A stretch of DNA of 64,000 nt from Aegilops tauschii subsp. strangulata (taxonomy: Eukaryota > Streptophyta > Magnoliopsida > Poales > Poaceae): assembly GCF_002575655.3 (NCBI RefSeq), contig NC_053037.3:207268243-207332242 (forward strand), written 5' to 3'. The translations under genes and the position numbers were made by a program. Positions 22,504 to 32,439 of the stretch are shown piece by piece (position 1 is the stretch's first letter; each line of letters starts with the position of its first letter). The notes beneath the pieces were generated by a model that had not been told where the DNA came from, made no database searches, and saw only the letters and a list, made by a program, of their open reading frames with translations.

Positions 22504-24085
22504 TGATACGTCTCCAACGTATCTATAATGTTTGATTGTTCCATGCTATTATATTATCTGTTTTGGATGTTTAATGGGCTTTACTAAGCACTTTTATATT
22601 ATTTTTGGGACTAACCTACTAACCCAAAGCCCAGTGCAAATTGCTGTTTTTTTGCCTATTTCAGTGTTTCGCAGAAAAGGAATATCAAACGGAGTCCAAA
22701 CAGAATGAAACCTTTAGGAGAGTTATTTTTGGAACAAACGTGATCGAGAGGACTTGGAGTGGACGTCAAGAAACAACCGAGGAGGCCATGAGGCAGGGAG
22801 GTGCGCCTGCCCCCCTGGGCGCGCCCCCACCCTCGTGGGCCCCTCGTAGCTCCACCGACCTACTTCTTCCTCCTATATATACACATGTACCCCGAAAACA
22901 TCCAGGAGCACCACGAAACCCTATTTCCACCGCCGCAACCTTCTGTACCCGTGAGATCCCATCTTGGGGCCTTTTCCGGCGCTCCGCCGGAGGGCCATCG
23001 ATCACGGAGGGCTTCTACATCAACACCATAGCCTCTCCGATGATGTGTGAGTAGTTTACCTCAGACATTCGGGTCCATAGTTATTAGCTAGATGGCTTCT
23101 TCTCTCTCTTTGGATCTCAATACAAAGTTCTCCTCGATCTTCTTGGAGATCTATTCGATGTAACTCTTTTTGCGGTGTGTTTGCTGAGATCCGATGAATT
23201 GTGGGTTTATGATCAAGATTATCTATGAACAATATTTGAATCTCCTCTGAATTCTTTTATGTATGATTGGTTATCTTTGCAAGTCTCTTCGAATTATGAG
23301 TTTGGTTTGGCCTACTAGATTGATCTTTCTTGCAATGGGAGAAGTGCTTAGCTTTGGGTTCAATCATGCGGTGCTCGATCCTAGTGACAGAAGGGGAAAC
23401 GACACGTATTGTATTGTTGCCATCGAGGATAAAAAGATGGGGTTTATATCATATTGCTTGAGTTTATCCCTCTACATCATGTCATCTTGCTTAATGTGTT
23501 ACTCTGTTCTTATGAACTTAATACTCTAGATGCATGTTAGATAGCGGTCGATGTGTGGAGTAATAGTAGTAGATGCAGGCAGGAGTCGGTCTACTTGTCG
23601 CGGACGTGATGCCTATATACATGATCATGCCTAGATATTCTCATAACTATGCACTATTCTATCAATTGCTCGACAGTAATTTGTTCACCCACCTTAATAC
23701 TTATGCTATCTTGAGAGAAGCCACTAGTGAAACCTATGGCCCCCGGGTCTATTCTCCATCATATTAATCTCCCAACAACTAGCGATTTCTGGCGCCGTTT
23801 TTTTTGCAATCTTTACTTTTCGTCTTTATCATAAAAATACCAAAAATATTATCTTATCATCTCTATCAGATCTCACTTTTGCAAGTGGCCGTGAAGGGAT
23901 TGACAACCCCTTTATCGCGTTGATTGCAAGGTTCTTATTTGTTTGTGTAGGTACGAGGGACTTGTGTGTGGCCTCCTACTGGATTGATACCTTGGTTCTC
24001 TAAAACTGAGGGAAATACTTATGCTACTTTGCTGCATCACCCTTTCCTCTTCAAGGGAAAACCAACGCATTCTCAAGAGGTAGCA
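22504..24085 (+). repeat. 3' LTR of the WHAM-like element
   Basis: Starts TGATACGTCTCCAACGTATC right after the purine-rich tract CTCGGGGATGCT and ends GAGGTAGCA. Followed by GAAAT (target duplication). Confidence 0.92.
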
Positions 24086-24205
24086 GAAATAAAACCCTCA
24101 AATCAGCTCGAATAAAAATGAATTCACGGCGATTTCCGCCGGGTGATTAAAGGAGGCAGATGAACTGGGATAAGAGATGCGATAATATCTCGTTAAATTA
24201 GTTAC
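24086..24205 (-). other. Intron 1 of the B3-like gene, right of the insertion
   Basis: Continues the interrupted intron up to the exon 1 donor (GTAACT on the minus strand at 24205-24200). Confidence 0.45.
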
Positions 24206-24434
24206 CTTGTTGTCCATGAGAAAGAACCCTCAGTACGGCAGATTCCCCAACCGAGCGGAGCTGGGTCGACCGCGAGCAGCGTCGAGAAAGTCGATGGCGA
24301 TAGGCGGCGGCAAGCGGAAGTGGCAAAATGCGGTGGGCTTTGCCGGCAGCCTGGCGGCAGCGGCAGGCGTCGAGCCAAGTGTTTACCGCCACGATAGGTG
24401 CTGCCATGACATAGACGTGGAGGAGCTTGTGCAT
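24206..24434 (-). pseudogene. Exon 1 and 5' leader of the B3-like gene
   Basis: On the minus strand an ATG at 24217 gives ATG GAC AAC AAG followed by a GTAACT donor, a four-codon coding exon ending in phase 0, which fits the phase-0 start of the exon at 17336. The GC-rich sequence upstream reads as a leader; a longer frame (24434-24198) also runs through it but shows no recognisable motif. Assignment to the same gene as 16653-17336 rests on strand, phase and the insertion between them. Confidence 0.35.
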
Positions 24435-24594
24435 GTGTGAATGGGAAACGTACCGGAGGGGCCGAGGGGGTGGCGGGCGGGGTGAGGGTTTTTGTGACGT
24501 GGGGATGGTGAGGGTTTTATTTTTTATTTTTTGAATTGGGTGGTGAGGGTTTTCTGTCCCACAAAGAATTTTGGGGGCGACGGTTTGCTAGAGC
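24435..24594. other. Upstream of the B3-like exon 1
   Basis: GC-rich then T-rich sequence with several GTGAGGGTTTT words. No clear gene or repeat boundary seen. Confidence 0.3.
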
Positions 24595-24675
24595 GAACTG
24601 TGTGTGATTGACGCAGTGGGCAAAATGATAGTCATTGCACACGGTTCCAATTTTGGGAACCCTGTGTGATTGACG
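24595..24675. repeat. CACTA-type subterminal repeats, cluster 1
   Basis: Contains GAACTGTGTGTGATTGACGCA and GCACACGGTTCC...GGAACCCTGTGTGATTGACG, the alternating ACGGTTC / GTGTG(C)GAT motifs of Triticeae CACTA ends. No CACTA terminus is visible next to it. Confidence 0.5.
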
Positions 24676-24745
24676 TACTACCTCCGTCCTGGTTTATTGG
24701 TCCCCCGTTGTAATTTTTACCAAAATTTGGCGAAATATTTAACAT
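24676..24745 (+). mobile_element. Partial Stowaway-type MITE
   Basis: TACTACCTCCGTCCTGGTTT begins like the TA-flanked terminal repeat of grass Stowaway (Tc1/mariner) MITEs. The matching inverted end is not found downstream, so only one end seems present. Confidence 0.5.
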
Positions 24746-24863
24746 ACTCAGACATAGATAATAAGCGTACACGTACATAAGCATAGTTCAACCATAAGTA
24801 CATAGTTCAACCGTCATTAAGCATACTCAAGCGTACATAGTTCGATCCATCCCACATCTCATC

Positions 24864-25154
24864 TCACATGAGGCCGGCATGATCCTGAAGCTTCTCCAGG
24901 TACTCGGCGTACGCGCCGTGCGCCACCCTGCGAGAATACTTCTGCTTGAAGGAGCCAACGGCCTGTCCTCTTGCATGCGCCAGAACACTTAGATACGCGT
25001 CATGAATCTTGTGGTTGCAAAATGGGCATCCATAGCCGTCGTTCCAGGTCCTAATACGCCTGTTATGCATTCCCGCATAAAGCTCCCTCAGGATTCGCCT
25101 CTTGTACCTCCTCTGGGCATCTTCATCCTCGATGTCCACATCGTCAGACAGCAC
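24864..25154 (-). pseudogene. zf-XS-like zinc-finger exon
   Basis: A 96-codon frame that begins right after an acceptor-like TATGTATAG and ends in a stop at 24864-24866. After an acidic start (DDVDIEDEDAQRRYKRR) it contains WNDGYGCPFCNHKIHDAYLS, i.e. C-x2-C followed 13 residues later by His, then a basic stretch and YAEYLEKLQDHAG. This matches the pattern of the zf-XS zinc finger known from SGS3/FDM-type plant RNA-silencing proteins, though no XS domain follows. The recognition is by eye. The frame at 25617-25862 is a candidate first exon, but no good donor is visible. It may be a gene fragment carried by the neighbouring CACTA-like DNA. Confidence 0.45.
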
Positions 25155-25616
25155 CTATACATATAGTAAAACAAATTTGGCATCAAATCATTGATTACAT
25201 GCCGTGAAGTAGGATTAGGAATTTATGGTTATTTATTTATACATATGCAGAGATTATGGTTTGATTTTTAAGCATAGTCGTCTATGTACAGACCAATCTT
25301 GAAGAAAATAATGGCACAAACATATGTAGGTCATTCAAAATCAATTGTCAAGTCCAGTCTAGGAATTATTAGCACGAACACTAACCCTAGTTGGATTACT
25401 AGCAGAAATCATTTGCACAGATGAAACAACTAATCACTTATCACCTGTACCATTCAAACAATCAATACACTACACGGATCTAACGAAACTTACTCAGATT
25501 TCATGGATTGGGAGAACATAACCACATGATTTCTATTCCAAAAAGGGGGAGGCAGGAGTAACCAGAGAAACCCTATGATCTATTTGACACATAAATGGGT
25601 ATAGATGACTAACTAG
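25155..25616. other. AT-rich spacer, possibly an intron
   Basis: Lies between two minus-strand frames. No repeat or ORF of note. Confidence 0.35.
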
Positions 25617-25862
25617 CTATCCGTCGTCGTCGGAGTCGTCGCCGGAGTGGTCATCGGAGTCGTCGCCGGAGTGGTCGTCGGAGTCGGTGTGGAACTCTGC
25701 CTCCGGCTGTGGAAGCTCGACGCCGTCGACGACGTCAGGGTGCAGCGATAACTCGCCGGCGGTGACGGCAACCTCTGTCTCCATCTCCACGCCGTGCTCC
25801 GGTGCTTTAGCAGCCCCGACGTCGCCACTCCCTCCGATGGGGCGCTTCGGCGGCATCCTCAT
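25617..25862 (-). CDS. Acidic 81-residue ORF, possible first exon of the zf-XS-like gene
   Basis: Starts MRMPPKRPIGGSGDVG and ends in a repeated DDHSGDDS stretch before TAG at 25617-25619. Basic start and very acidic end; no known domain. Sits upstream of the zinc-finger frame on the same strand with a 460-bp AT-rich gap. The GT nearest the end of the frame (GTCATC) lies after the stop, so splicing to the next exon is not supported by the sequence alone. Confidence 0.35.
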   Translation of the reverse strand: MRMPPKRPIGGSGDVGAAKAPEHGVEMETEVAVTAGELSLHPDVVDGVELPQPEAEFHTDSDDHSGDDSDDHSGDDSDDDG

Positions 25863-26913
25863 ACGCTGACGGCCTTGAGGACTGAGAGCGGCGTCGAGGA
25901 TGCAAGCGAAGAGAGAGGATTGTGTGTGCGTAGCGAAGATGGGGGGTGCGGCCGCTCGGGCGCACCATTAATATGGAGTAGTGGGAGTTGTGGGAGAGAG
26001 GCGGGCGGCGGTCAAACCGATGGCTCGCCTCCCGGTGAGCCTGCGCACTGGACTGCTGGCATGCCTACCAAAGTATCACCCAGCTACTCGCACTCCTCAC
26101 GATGACACTGCGCAGCGAGCACGCCTCCGTCAATTCACACACATGCACGCACACCTCCCCGTCTGCCTGCACAGCAGACTGCTCGCATGCGTCCCGTCAA
26201 CTCACGCCTGCTCGCACGCCACACGGATCGCGCGGCAGCACGTATATTGTTTTTCTATTTGGATGATTAATGCTGCCGCTTTATTGCTTAACCGAAGCAT
26301 GGCACGTATCCATTGTTGGTCTAACGCTCACGGTTCGAATAAATATTCCGTTTGGGATATTGGTTCCCAATTATTAATAATCTCCCATCTGTAATTAGAT
26401 AAAGATTACATCAAAAATGATCTCAAACTTGACAAAAAAGTACAATGCCACTTTGTATTGGTGTCCATATGACAACACGATAAGTTTCATGAACTTCAAA
26501 TAAGTTTTGGATGTACTAGAATTTAAAAATCAAGATTCTCAATGCTTGAAATTTGTTGCACGGGGAGTAAACATGCACCCAGTGAGACACATGTGTTTTT
26601 GCAATCCATTTAGGTGCACTGTCACGTGTGCATGTCGCTCAAATTTGATTTTTGCATATTATACCCATAGAAAATCAATCAATCAATGCACTAAAATGTC
26701 TAAATGATCTCTGTGATTTTTTTGAAATTAAAATGTCCCTCCTTTGGTAACATATATGTTCACCGCGGGATAATTAATTTAACATGCATCGTAGTTGCGG
26801 TGGATTCGCGGTGTGTGTGTGGCTGTGTGCGTCTGGGGGTGGCGGGTGGCTCGCAGTACACTACGAGTTGTGAGCCACCGTGTGGGTTGGCCGTTTTGTT
26901 AGGCAGGCTGGGG
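25863..26913. other. Spacer with sequence related to 34560-35060
   Basis: Two blocks match the later CACTA-like region in the same order: a GGTGAGCCTGCGCACTGG-type block (about 25966-26240) and a TACTAGAATTTAAAAA-type block (about 26505-26700). This suggests two related element copies in the same orientation. No gene seen. Confidence 0.5.
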
Positions 26914-28560
26914 CCACATCAGAGTCGTAAAATCGTTATTTAAAACATTACACAACCCTTTCATACATAAATGTTTTCGCCACATGCAGTCGATGGTTGT
27001 CCTACACGACACTCGATACTCACGTGTGACGCTTTCTGTGGGCCCGCGAGGTCGTCGTCCATCACTTTGACGAACAACCGACAGTGAGGTTAATTTGACC
27101 AGCAAGGTAGAATCTTTTTTGTTTGTGTTATGGTGGTATATAGTACGCGTCGAAGAGGTGGGAGGGGACTAGCATATATACTATACGTATGCGTGTGTGA
27201 ACAAGTTCTCATTGTCGGGACTTTTTGGTTACCGAGGCACGTGCCACATCAAAATTGTGAAATTGGTTATTCAAACATCACACAACACCTTTTTGGGCCA
27301 CATGCATATATATCCTAGCTAGGACACTCACGTGTGAAGCTTCCATCTGTGGGCCCACGAGGCCATCGTCGATGCATGCATGCATGCATCACTTTGACCT
27401 ACATCGGGAGAGGTTAATTAATTTCACCATCGATGAGGATTCTTTTGGATTGTACATATATTATGGCAGGAGCATATAGTATGCGGTGAAGTGGGGGGAA
27501 GGGGACCATCATATGTAGTACGCTTGATATGAACCTCGCTCTGTGTGGGTGCATGGTTTACGGTTTTTGAGGCATGTGGCACATCAAAGTTGTGCATTTT
27601 GGGTATTCAACATATATATGTTTGGCCCACATGCAAAGCGGTGGTGGTTGTCCTATCGCACCCACTTAAGCGGTTATCATCGATATCGATGCTTTCCATC
27701 TATGGGCCCGCTTGGTCCATCACTTCTTTTTGCCTGACAACAGGAGAGGTTAATTTGACTTAGGAGGGGATTATTATTTTTGCTCTGGGATGACATGCAT
27801 GATACACTTTGAGCACACACACATGCATGTGTACGCATGAATCCCTCCCATCGAGTTGAAGTGGCTAGTACAACGACACCATCATGAACTGATCTTGCTT
27901 TGTGTGGGGAGCTAGTGTACGATTTTTGACACATGCGCCAGATCAATGTTGTGTATTCAAACATGCATGCACGCATCACCTCCATACATATGCATGTAGT
28001 GGTTGCGTTTGAACGATACACTCCCTCGCGTGGTTATCGGCGACAAGCCTATATATTCGTGGGCCCGCGTGGACATGCATGATCACCTTGACCAACAACA
28101 AGATAGGTTACCATGGCGGATTCTTCATTTGATTCGTGTTATCGTAGTATAGGTCATTTTGAGATTCAGACCTAATTAAGTTTGAGCACATATACTATGC
28201 ACGAATGCATGCATATATGAATCCCCGTCGTTGGCTTGAAGTGTGGTGTAACATACATATGCATCGTCAACCTAACCCTCACTCAGTGTGGGGATTTCTA
28301 GTTCGAAATCACGGTGCCACATCAAAGTTGTTCATTGCTACTCAAAAACACACCTCTCCACACATATGTTTGGGCCACACGCATGCAGTGGTTGTCTTCG
28401 GGGACTAGCTACTTGCGTGATTATTGGCGAGCTAGCCCATCTCCGGGGTTGCATGGACGGCCATCACTTTGACCAACAACAAGAGAGAGGTTGTACGACC
28501 AAGGTGGATTATTCTTGGTCCGTTTTACGATCCACCTTGGTGATATATATGCCTCTCTGG
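26914..28560. repeat. Degenerate tandem repeat, ~330-380 bp units
   Basis: Five diverged units anchored by CCACATCAAAGTTGT-like words at about 26914, 27244, 27579, 27939 and 28317. Each repeats the series CACATGCA, GTGGGCCCGCG, ATCACTTTGACCAACAAC and GAGAGGTTAATTTGAC. A sixth unit follows at 29345. No ORF is conserved between units. Confidence 0.75.
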
Positions 28561-28574
28561 CCCGCCGACTGAAA

Positions 28575-29322
28575 GTGTGTGTGTGTGTGTGTGGGGGGGG
28601 GGGTTGCTACATCACACTTTGCTAGGTGAACCTCGGTTGGGGGGGGCATGCATTCATAGCTTAATTAGGATTCCCTTCGTGGCGACACGAGGGGGGTGGG
28701 GGGCTGCTAGCTAATTCGCACTTATCTAGGTGAACCTCGGTTGGGGGGGGGGGAGGGGGCATGCTCATAGCTTAGGATTCCCTTCGTGCCGACACGAGGG
28801 GGGGGTTGCTACATCGCACTTTGCTAGGTGAACCTCGGTTGGGGGGGGGGGCATGTGCATTCATAGCTTAGGATTCCCTTCGTGCGGACACGAGGGAGGG
28901 GTGTCTGCTAGCTACTTCACACTTTGGTAGGGTGAACCCCGGTTGGGGTGGAGGGAGGGCATGCATTCATAGCTTAGGATTCCCTTCGTGCGGACACGAG
29001 GGAGGGGGGGGGGCTGCTAGCTCTACTTCACACTTTGCTAGGTGAACCTCGGTTGGGGGGCATGCATTCATAGCTTAGGATTCCCTTCGTGCCGACATGA
29101 GGGAGGGGGGTTGCTAGCTACTTCGCACTTTGCTACGGTGAACCTCGGTTTGGGGAGGGGGCATGCATTCATATATAGCTTAGGATTCCCTTCGTGCCGA
29201 CACGAGGGAGGAGGGGGGCTACTAGCTACTTCTCACTTTGCTAGGTGAACCTCGGTTGAGGGGGAGGGGGCATGCATTCATAGCTTAGGATTCCCTTCGT
29301 GCCGACACGGGGGGGGGGGGCA
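28575..29322. repeat. G-rich minisatellite, ~7 units of about 105 bp
   Basis: Units repeat GCTAGCTACTTC-CACTTTGCTAGG, TGAACCTCGGTTGG, a G run, GCATGCATTCATAGCTTAGG, ATTCCCTTCGTGCCGACACG and a second G run. Runs of 6 to 13 G occur twice per unit, always on the plus strand. It is preceded by a (GT)n tract at 28576-28592. It interrupts the longer tandem repeat between its fifth and sixth units. Confidence 0.9.
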
Positions 29323-29344
29323 AGCAATACCGTGTGCTTTGCAA

Positions 29345-29440
29345 GAGAGGTGCCACATCGAAGTTGCATTTGGTATTTGAAAATCAAACCACCCTTTTGA
29401 TACATAAATTTGGTCCACATGCAAGTGTGTTCATGTTCTG
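29345..29440. repeat. Sixth unit of the degenerate tandem repeat (partial)
   Basis: GTGCCACATCGAAGTTGCAT followed by GGTCCACATGCAAGTG matches the start of the units at 26914-28560. Removing the minisatellite restores the ~330-bp spacing. Confidence 0.65.
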
Positions 29441-29494
29441 ACCCTCTCCCGCGTCATTTTTCGCCAAATTTATGAACATTAGACAAAAGTCGGA

Positions 29495-29780
29495 TGACAC
29501 AACAGACACGGTTCACTCAAACTAACCGTGTGCCACGCCGGTGCACCTGTCACACACACATCCGCACAGTACATTGGGCTCCACGAGGCTCCCCTCTCAA
29601 AAATAACTGCCCGCCTCGAGGGTTTTTCTGTTTCATAGCACACGGTTGTTATCTTCGGACCGTGTGCGATGTTTCTTGTTCCCATTCTCGCCTGCATCGA
29701 AAATATCTACCCGCGTCGAGGGTTTTTCTTTTTCATAACACACGGTTGTTATCTCCGGACCGTGTGCGATGCACTATCAT
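29495..29780. repeat. CACTA-type subterminal repeats, cluster 2
   Basis: Contains ACACGGTTCACTC, CCGTGTGCC and two 60-bp direct copies (29611-29670 and 29711-29770) of a block carrying TCGAGGGTTTTTCT, CACACGGTTGTTATC and GACCGTGTGCGATG, spaced 100 bp apart. Confidence 0.65.
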
Positions 29781-29881
29781 CAAAATTTTCAATAGCCCGG
29801 CATTTCACTCCCGCGTTTGACTCCCGCGTAGTAAAATTTTCAGTACCCGCGACATTTCCTCAAAGACCCCGCGCCCCCCTC

Positions 29882-29911
29882 CACACACACACACGCACAC
29901 ACACACACATA

Positions 29912-29943
<32 letters not shown>

Positions 29944-29981
29944 AAAACCTCCTCTGGCGTGCGCGCGCGCGCACACACACA
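29882..29981. repeat. (CA)n microsatellite and (GC)n tract
   Basis: Nearly pure CA dinucleotides with a few CG/TA interruptions, then GCGCGCGCGC and more CA. The frames through it are artefacts. Confidence 0.95.
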
Positions 29982-30121
29982 CCCTCCCTCGCTCGAAACC
30001 CTAGATAAGTCCCAGCCGCCGCTGCCGCCGCCGCCGCAAGGCCTCCATTGTCAACATCTGCCGGTTTGCCCGTGCAGCTTACCCACCGATCTCAATACCC
30101 AGGCCGCCCTGAGTTTGTTAG

Positions 30122-30535
30122 ATGACGCCTGCCAAACGCCCCCTTTCCCACAGATCCCCATCCCCATCCCCATCCCCCACTCCAGAGCGTCACAGCCTAA
30201 GCCCAGCTACACTTCCCGTGGAGCTCGAGGAGCGACTGGCCCAAAAGAGGTGTATAGCGGTCTCTTCGCCCAACGTCGCCGAGGAAGCTGATGACCATTA
30301 CTGGCGGCAGGCACTCAAGCAGCGGGCTAGAGTATGCGGGCATGTCTCGTCCGCCAGCTACGGCATCGAGGTCATTGACAGCGATGCCCTGAGGCGGGCT
30401 GTGTCACAGGTTAGGTGGCCCACCCCCAACCCCTTCGGTTCAACCGCCGTCGATCTCATCCATGGCCCCGCCGCTGATATCCTCTGGCTCGCTGTCAACA
30501 ATTTTCCATTCTACACTGCTGTAGGATGCTGCTAA
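30122..30535 (+). CDS. Unknown ORF, 137 aa, probably a 5' exon
   Basis: Follows an AAACCCTAG leader-like sequence (29998-30004) and a GC-rich leader, as cereal genes do. The protein starts MTPAKRPLSHRSPSPSPSPT (basic, Ser/Pro-rich) and continues with an apparently ordered part (DDHYWRQALKQRARVCGHVS ... ADILWLAVNNFPFY) before a stop. No domain recognised. It is flanked on both sides by CACTA-type subterminal repeats, so a captured gene fragment is likely; the frame may be cut off where the repeats begin again at about 30560. Confidence 0.4.
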   Translation: MTPAKRPLSHRSPSPSPSPTPERHSLSPATLPVELEERLAQKRCIAVSSPNVAEEADDHYWRQALKQRARVCGHVSSASYGIEVIDSDALRRAVSQVRWPTPNPFGSTAVDLIHGPAADILWLAVNNFPFYTAVGCC

Positions 30536-30559
30536 CGCGACACTATGACCAGAGACCCT

Positions 30560-31025
30560 TCGAGAAACTATGTGCGATGCCATAATCACAAACGGTGCTA
30601 TATGAAAACCGTCAGAAATGTGTAAAACGTTTGCGATGACGGATGCATTAAACATGGTTCAGGTTTTAGTTGCGGGTGTGATGAAGGGCATACGGTTCAA
30701 TTCAATGAACTGTTTGCGATGAGGAGGAACAAAAGAAATGGGCAGCCAGATGGAGGCGTGTGCGATACACAACATACGGTTCACTCGGATAAAATGTTTG
30801 TGATTAGGCAACACAAAAGAAACGGTCAGCCAGATCAACGGTGTGTGTGATATACGGCATGCCGTTCACTCAGATGAACAGTTTGCGTTGAGACATGAGA
30901 ATAGAAACGGTTCAACTTAACAAGATGTGTGTGATATGCGGCAAACAGGTCTATAATCATAAATGTGTCTGAAGACCGATAAGAACAAAGACGGTTGCTG
31001 CTAATAAGACATGTGTGTTGTGCGA
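30560..31025. repeat. CACTA-type subterminal repeats, cluster 3
   Basis: Repeated GGTTCAATTCAATGAACTGTTTGCGATGAG, GTGTGCGATACACAACATACGG and GTGTGTGATATGCGGCAAAC-type words. The reverse complements of these words make up cluster 6 (36150-36600), so clusters 3 and 6 could be the two inverted ends of one element. Confidence 0.65.
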
Positions 31026-31275
31026 TGGGATTGCATACAGAATAGCAACATATATATATACACACACTTATAAGGACATGCTTGCATCACCCAATTAAAC
31101 ATCCACTTACATAGGTGGCTACTACAACCATGGCATTTGCACACACCAAAGTAAACTATTACATGCATAATTACATAGGTGGCTACTACACACATGACAT
31201 TTCCACCCACACCAATAAAGTAAACTATATATGACATGCATGATTAACTAGCATATACGATCATCTAATCATCAT
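31026..31275. other. Spacer
   Basis: Contains a short direct repeat (TACATAGGTGGCTACTACA, near 31110 and 31170). Otherwise the 3' flank of the exonuclease pseudogene. Confidence 0.5.
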
Positions 31276-31967
31276 CTACTTCTTGTAACGCTTGCTCTTC
31301 TTGTGGCTCGATCTGGGCTCGTCGATTTGGGTAACGAGGCACTTCCTCATGTCAATGATCCGCCTGTGCATCTCATAGCATGTGTACACGCTCTTGGCCG
31401 CGAACCTGAGGTGAAATTCATCCAGTTGCCGCATTCAGGCCTTGTGCCAGGATACGGGACTTGTTCTCTGGGCATCCTGCTTCATCTTTTCGTAGTAGGG
31501 GTCGATGATGGCTGAGGCGAGTTCGACCAGGGAGTCCTGCTTCGTGCTGCCCCAGACCCTGTAGTGGTCACGAATTTCAACAAGGTTCTTGCAGGCCAAG
31601 CTCGTAACACTGAGCGCTTTTACATCGTCTTTGGTATCCACCATGGCAAACTTGTAGTCGGTGTCGTTGACAAACCTGTTGAAACGGTCGCAAGGCTCTG
31701 TGGCCATGCAGTAGTGGTAGATGAGGACATGATGGCGCACGCACAACTTGGCGACGGCAACCTTCTGATCTATGCCGGGACGACTGACGGTGTACTGGAG
31801 GTCAATGCCGACCACCTTGTACTTGTGTCCAGCAAGCAACTGCTCAACGTTGTTGATGTAGTCGTCCACCACGGCCGGGTCGATGGTGTACACCACCAAG
31901 AGATCCGTCTCCTCGCGTGGGTCTCCACTCTATGCTCACCGAACTCCATTGGAGCGCCGTCGGACAT
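31276..31967 (-). pseudogene. DEDD-type 3'-5' exonuclease (WRN/RNase D-like) pseudogene
   Basis: From an ATG at 31967 (MSDGAPMEFGEHRVETH) to a stop at 31276-31278. The main frame (LLVVYTIDPAVVDDYINNVE, KYKVVGIDLQYTVSRPGIDQ, KVAVAKLCVRHHVLIYHYC, FAMVDTKDDVKAL, ASAIIDPYYEKMK) follows the fold order of plant WRN-like 3'-5' exonucleases, which trim nucleic acids. Three defects are visible: a frameshift near 31907 between the start and the main frame (with an in-frame TAG upstream); the first catalytic motif reads D-L-Q instead of D-x-E; and a TGA at 31435-31437, after which RQLDEFHLRFAAKSVYTCYE and a basic end KSKRYKK continue in frame. Such genes are abundant in Triticeae. It lies among CACTA repeats and may be carried by them. 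Confidence 0.6.
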
Positions 31968-32439
31968 CCCCTCTCTATGTGTCGTTGTGGGTGTGCTTGT
32001 TGTGTTGTGGGGCGCGATCGAAAGGTTGAAGAGACTAAGGTTATAATGGCCACGGGAATTAAAGGGGAAGCCGGACGACCAGGAATATCGGCATGCCTTG
32101 ATGGCAGTTCTAATTTGCAGTGCGTAACTCCATCATGCCGCACGTAACTGCATCGCCTGGCAACACGCGCGGCGCAACCGCATGCATATGGGGCCCCGAC
32201 GTGATTGGGCGCACGCCCAACCACTGGCAGAGCGCGCACGGACGAACACGAGCAGAGCGCTCTGCGGTCGCCTCAAGGAAAAGTTGTCCACAAGCCGAGC
32301 GCGCCGACGGACGTGAGCAGAGCGTGCCAACGGACGTGACAGAGCGCGCCGTGGAGCCTAACGGCGAGCACAGCGGGCTGCGGCGCCAACGGCGAGCAGA
32401 GCTTGCCGAGGGACGCGAGCAGAGGACGACACAGTGATA
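31968..32439. repeat. Upstream flank with degenerate GC-rich short repeats
   Basis: About 32220-32430 is built from variants of GAGCAGAGCGTGCCAACGGACG (roughly 22-25 bp), strongly diverged. Long frames on both strands here come from this repeat. Nothing supported as a gene. Confidence 0.55.

Larger units (their letters stand above)
17359..24085 (+). mobile_element. Complete non-autonomous Ty3/gypsy-type LTR element (WHAM-like)
   Basis: Two LTRs of 1584 and 1582 bp in the same orientation, starting TGATACGTCTCC and ending GAGGTAGCA, enclose 3.56 kb with no RT, RNase H or integrase. A TGGCGCC primer-binding-like site follows the left LTR and a purine-rich CTCGGGGATGCT precedes the right one. 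Near-identical flanks GAAAG/GAAAT support an intact insertion. The family name WHAM is from memory and tentative. It must have been mobilised by the machinery of another element. Confidence 0.88.

Noticed and set aside
24198..24434. 78-codon minus-strand ORF as a separate gene
   Set aside because: No motif, and it reads through an apparent donor site; the short ATG GAC AAC AAG exon is the simpler reading.
26800..29340. CRISPR-like regular spacing of repeats
   Set aside because: Units are long, diverged and contiguous with no constant short repeat and unique spacers; the window is plant nuclear DNA.
29669..30291. Frames through the CA microsatellite
   Set aside because: Produced by the dinucleotide repeat (HTHTHT runs).
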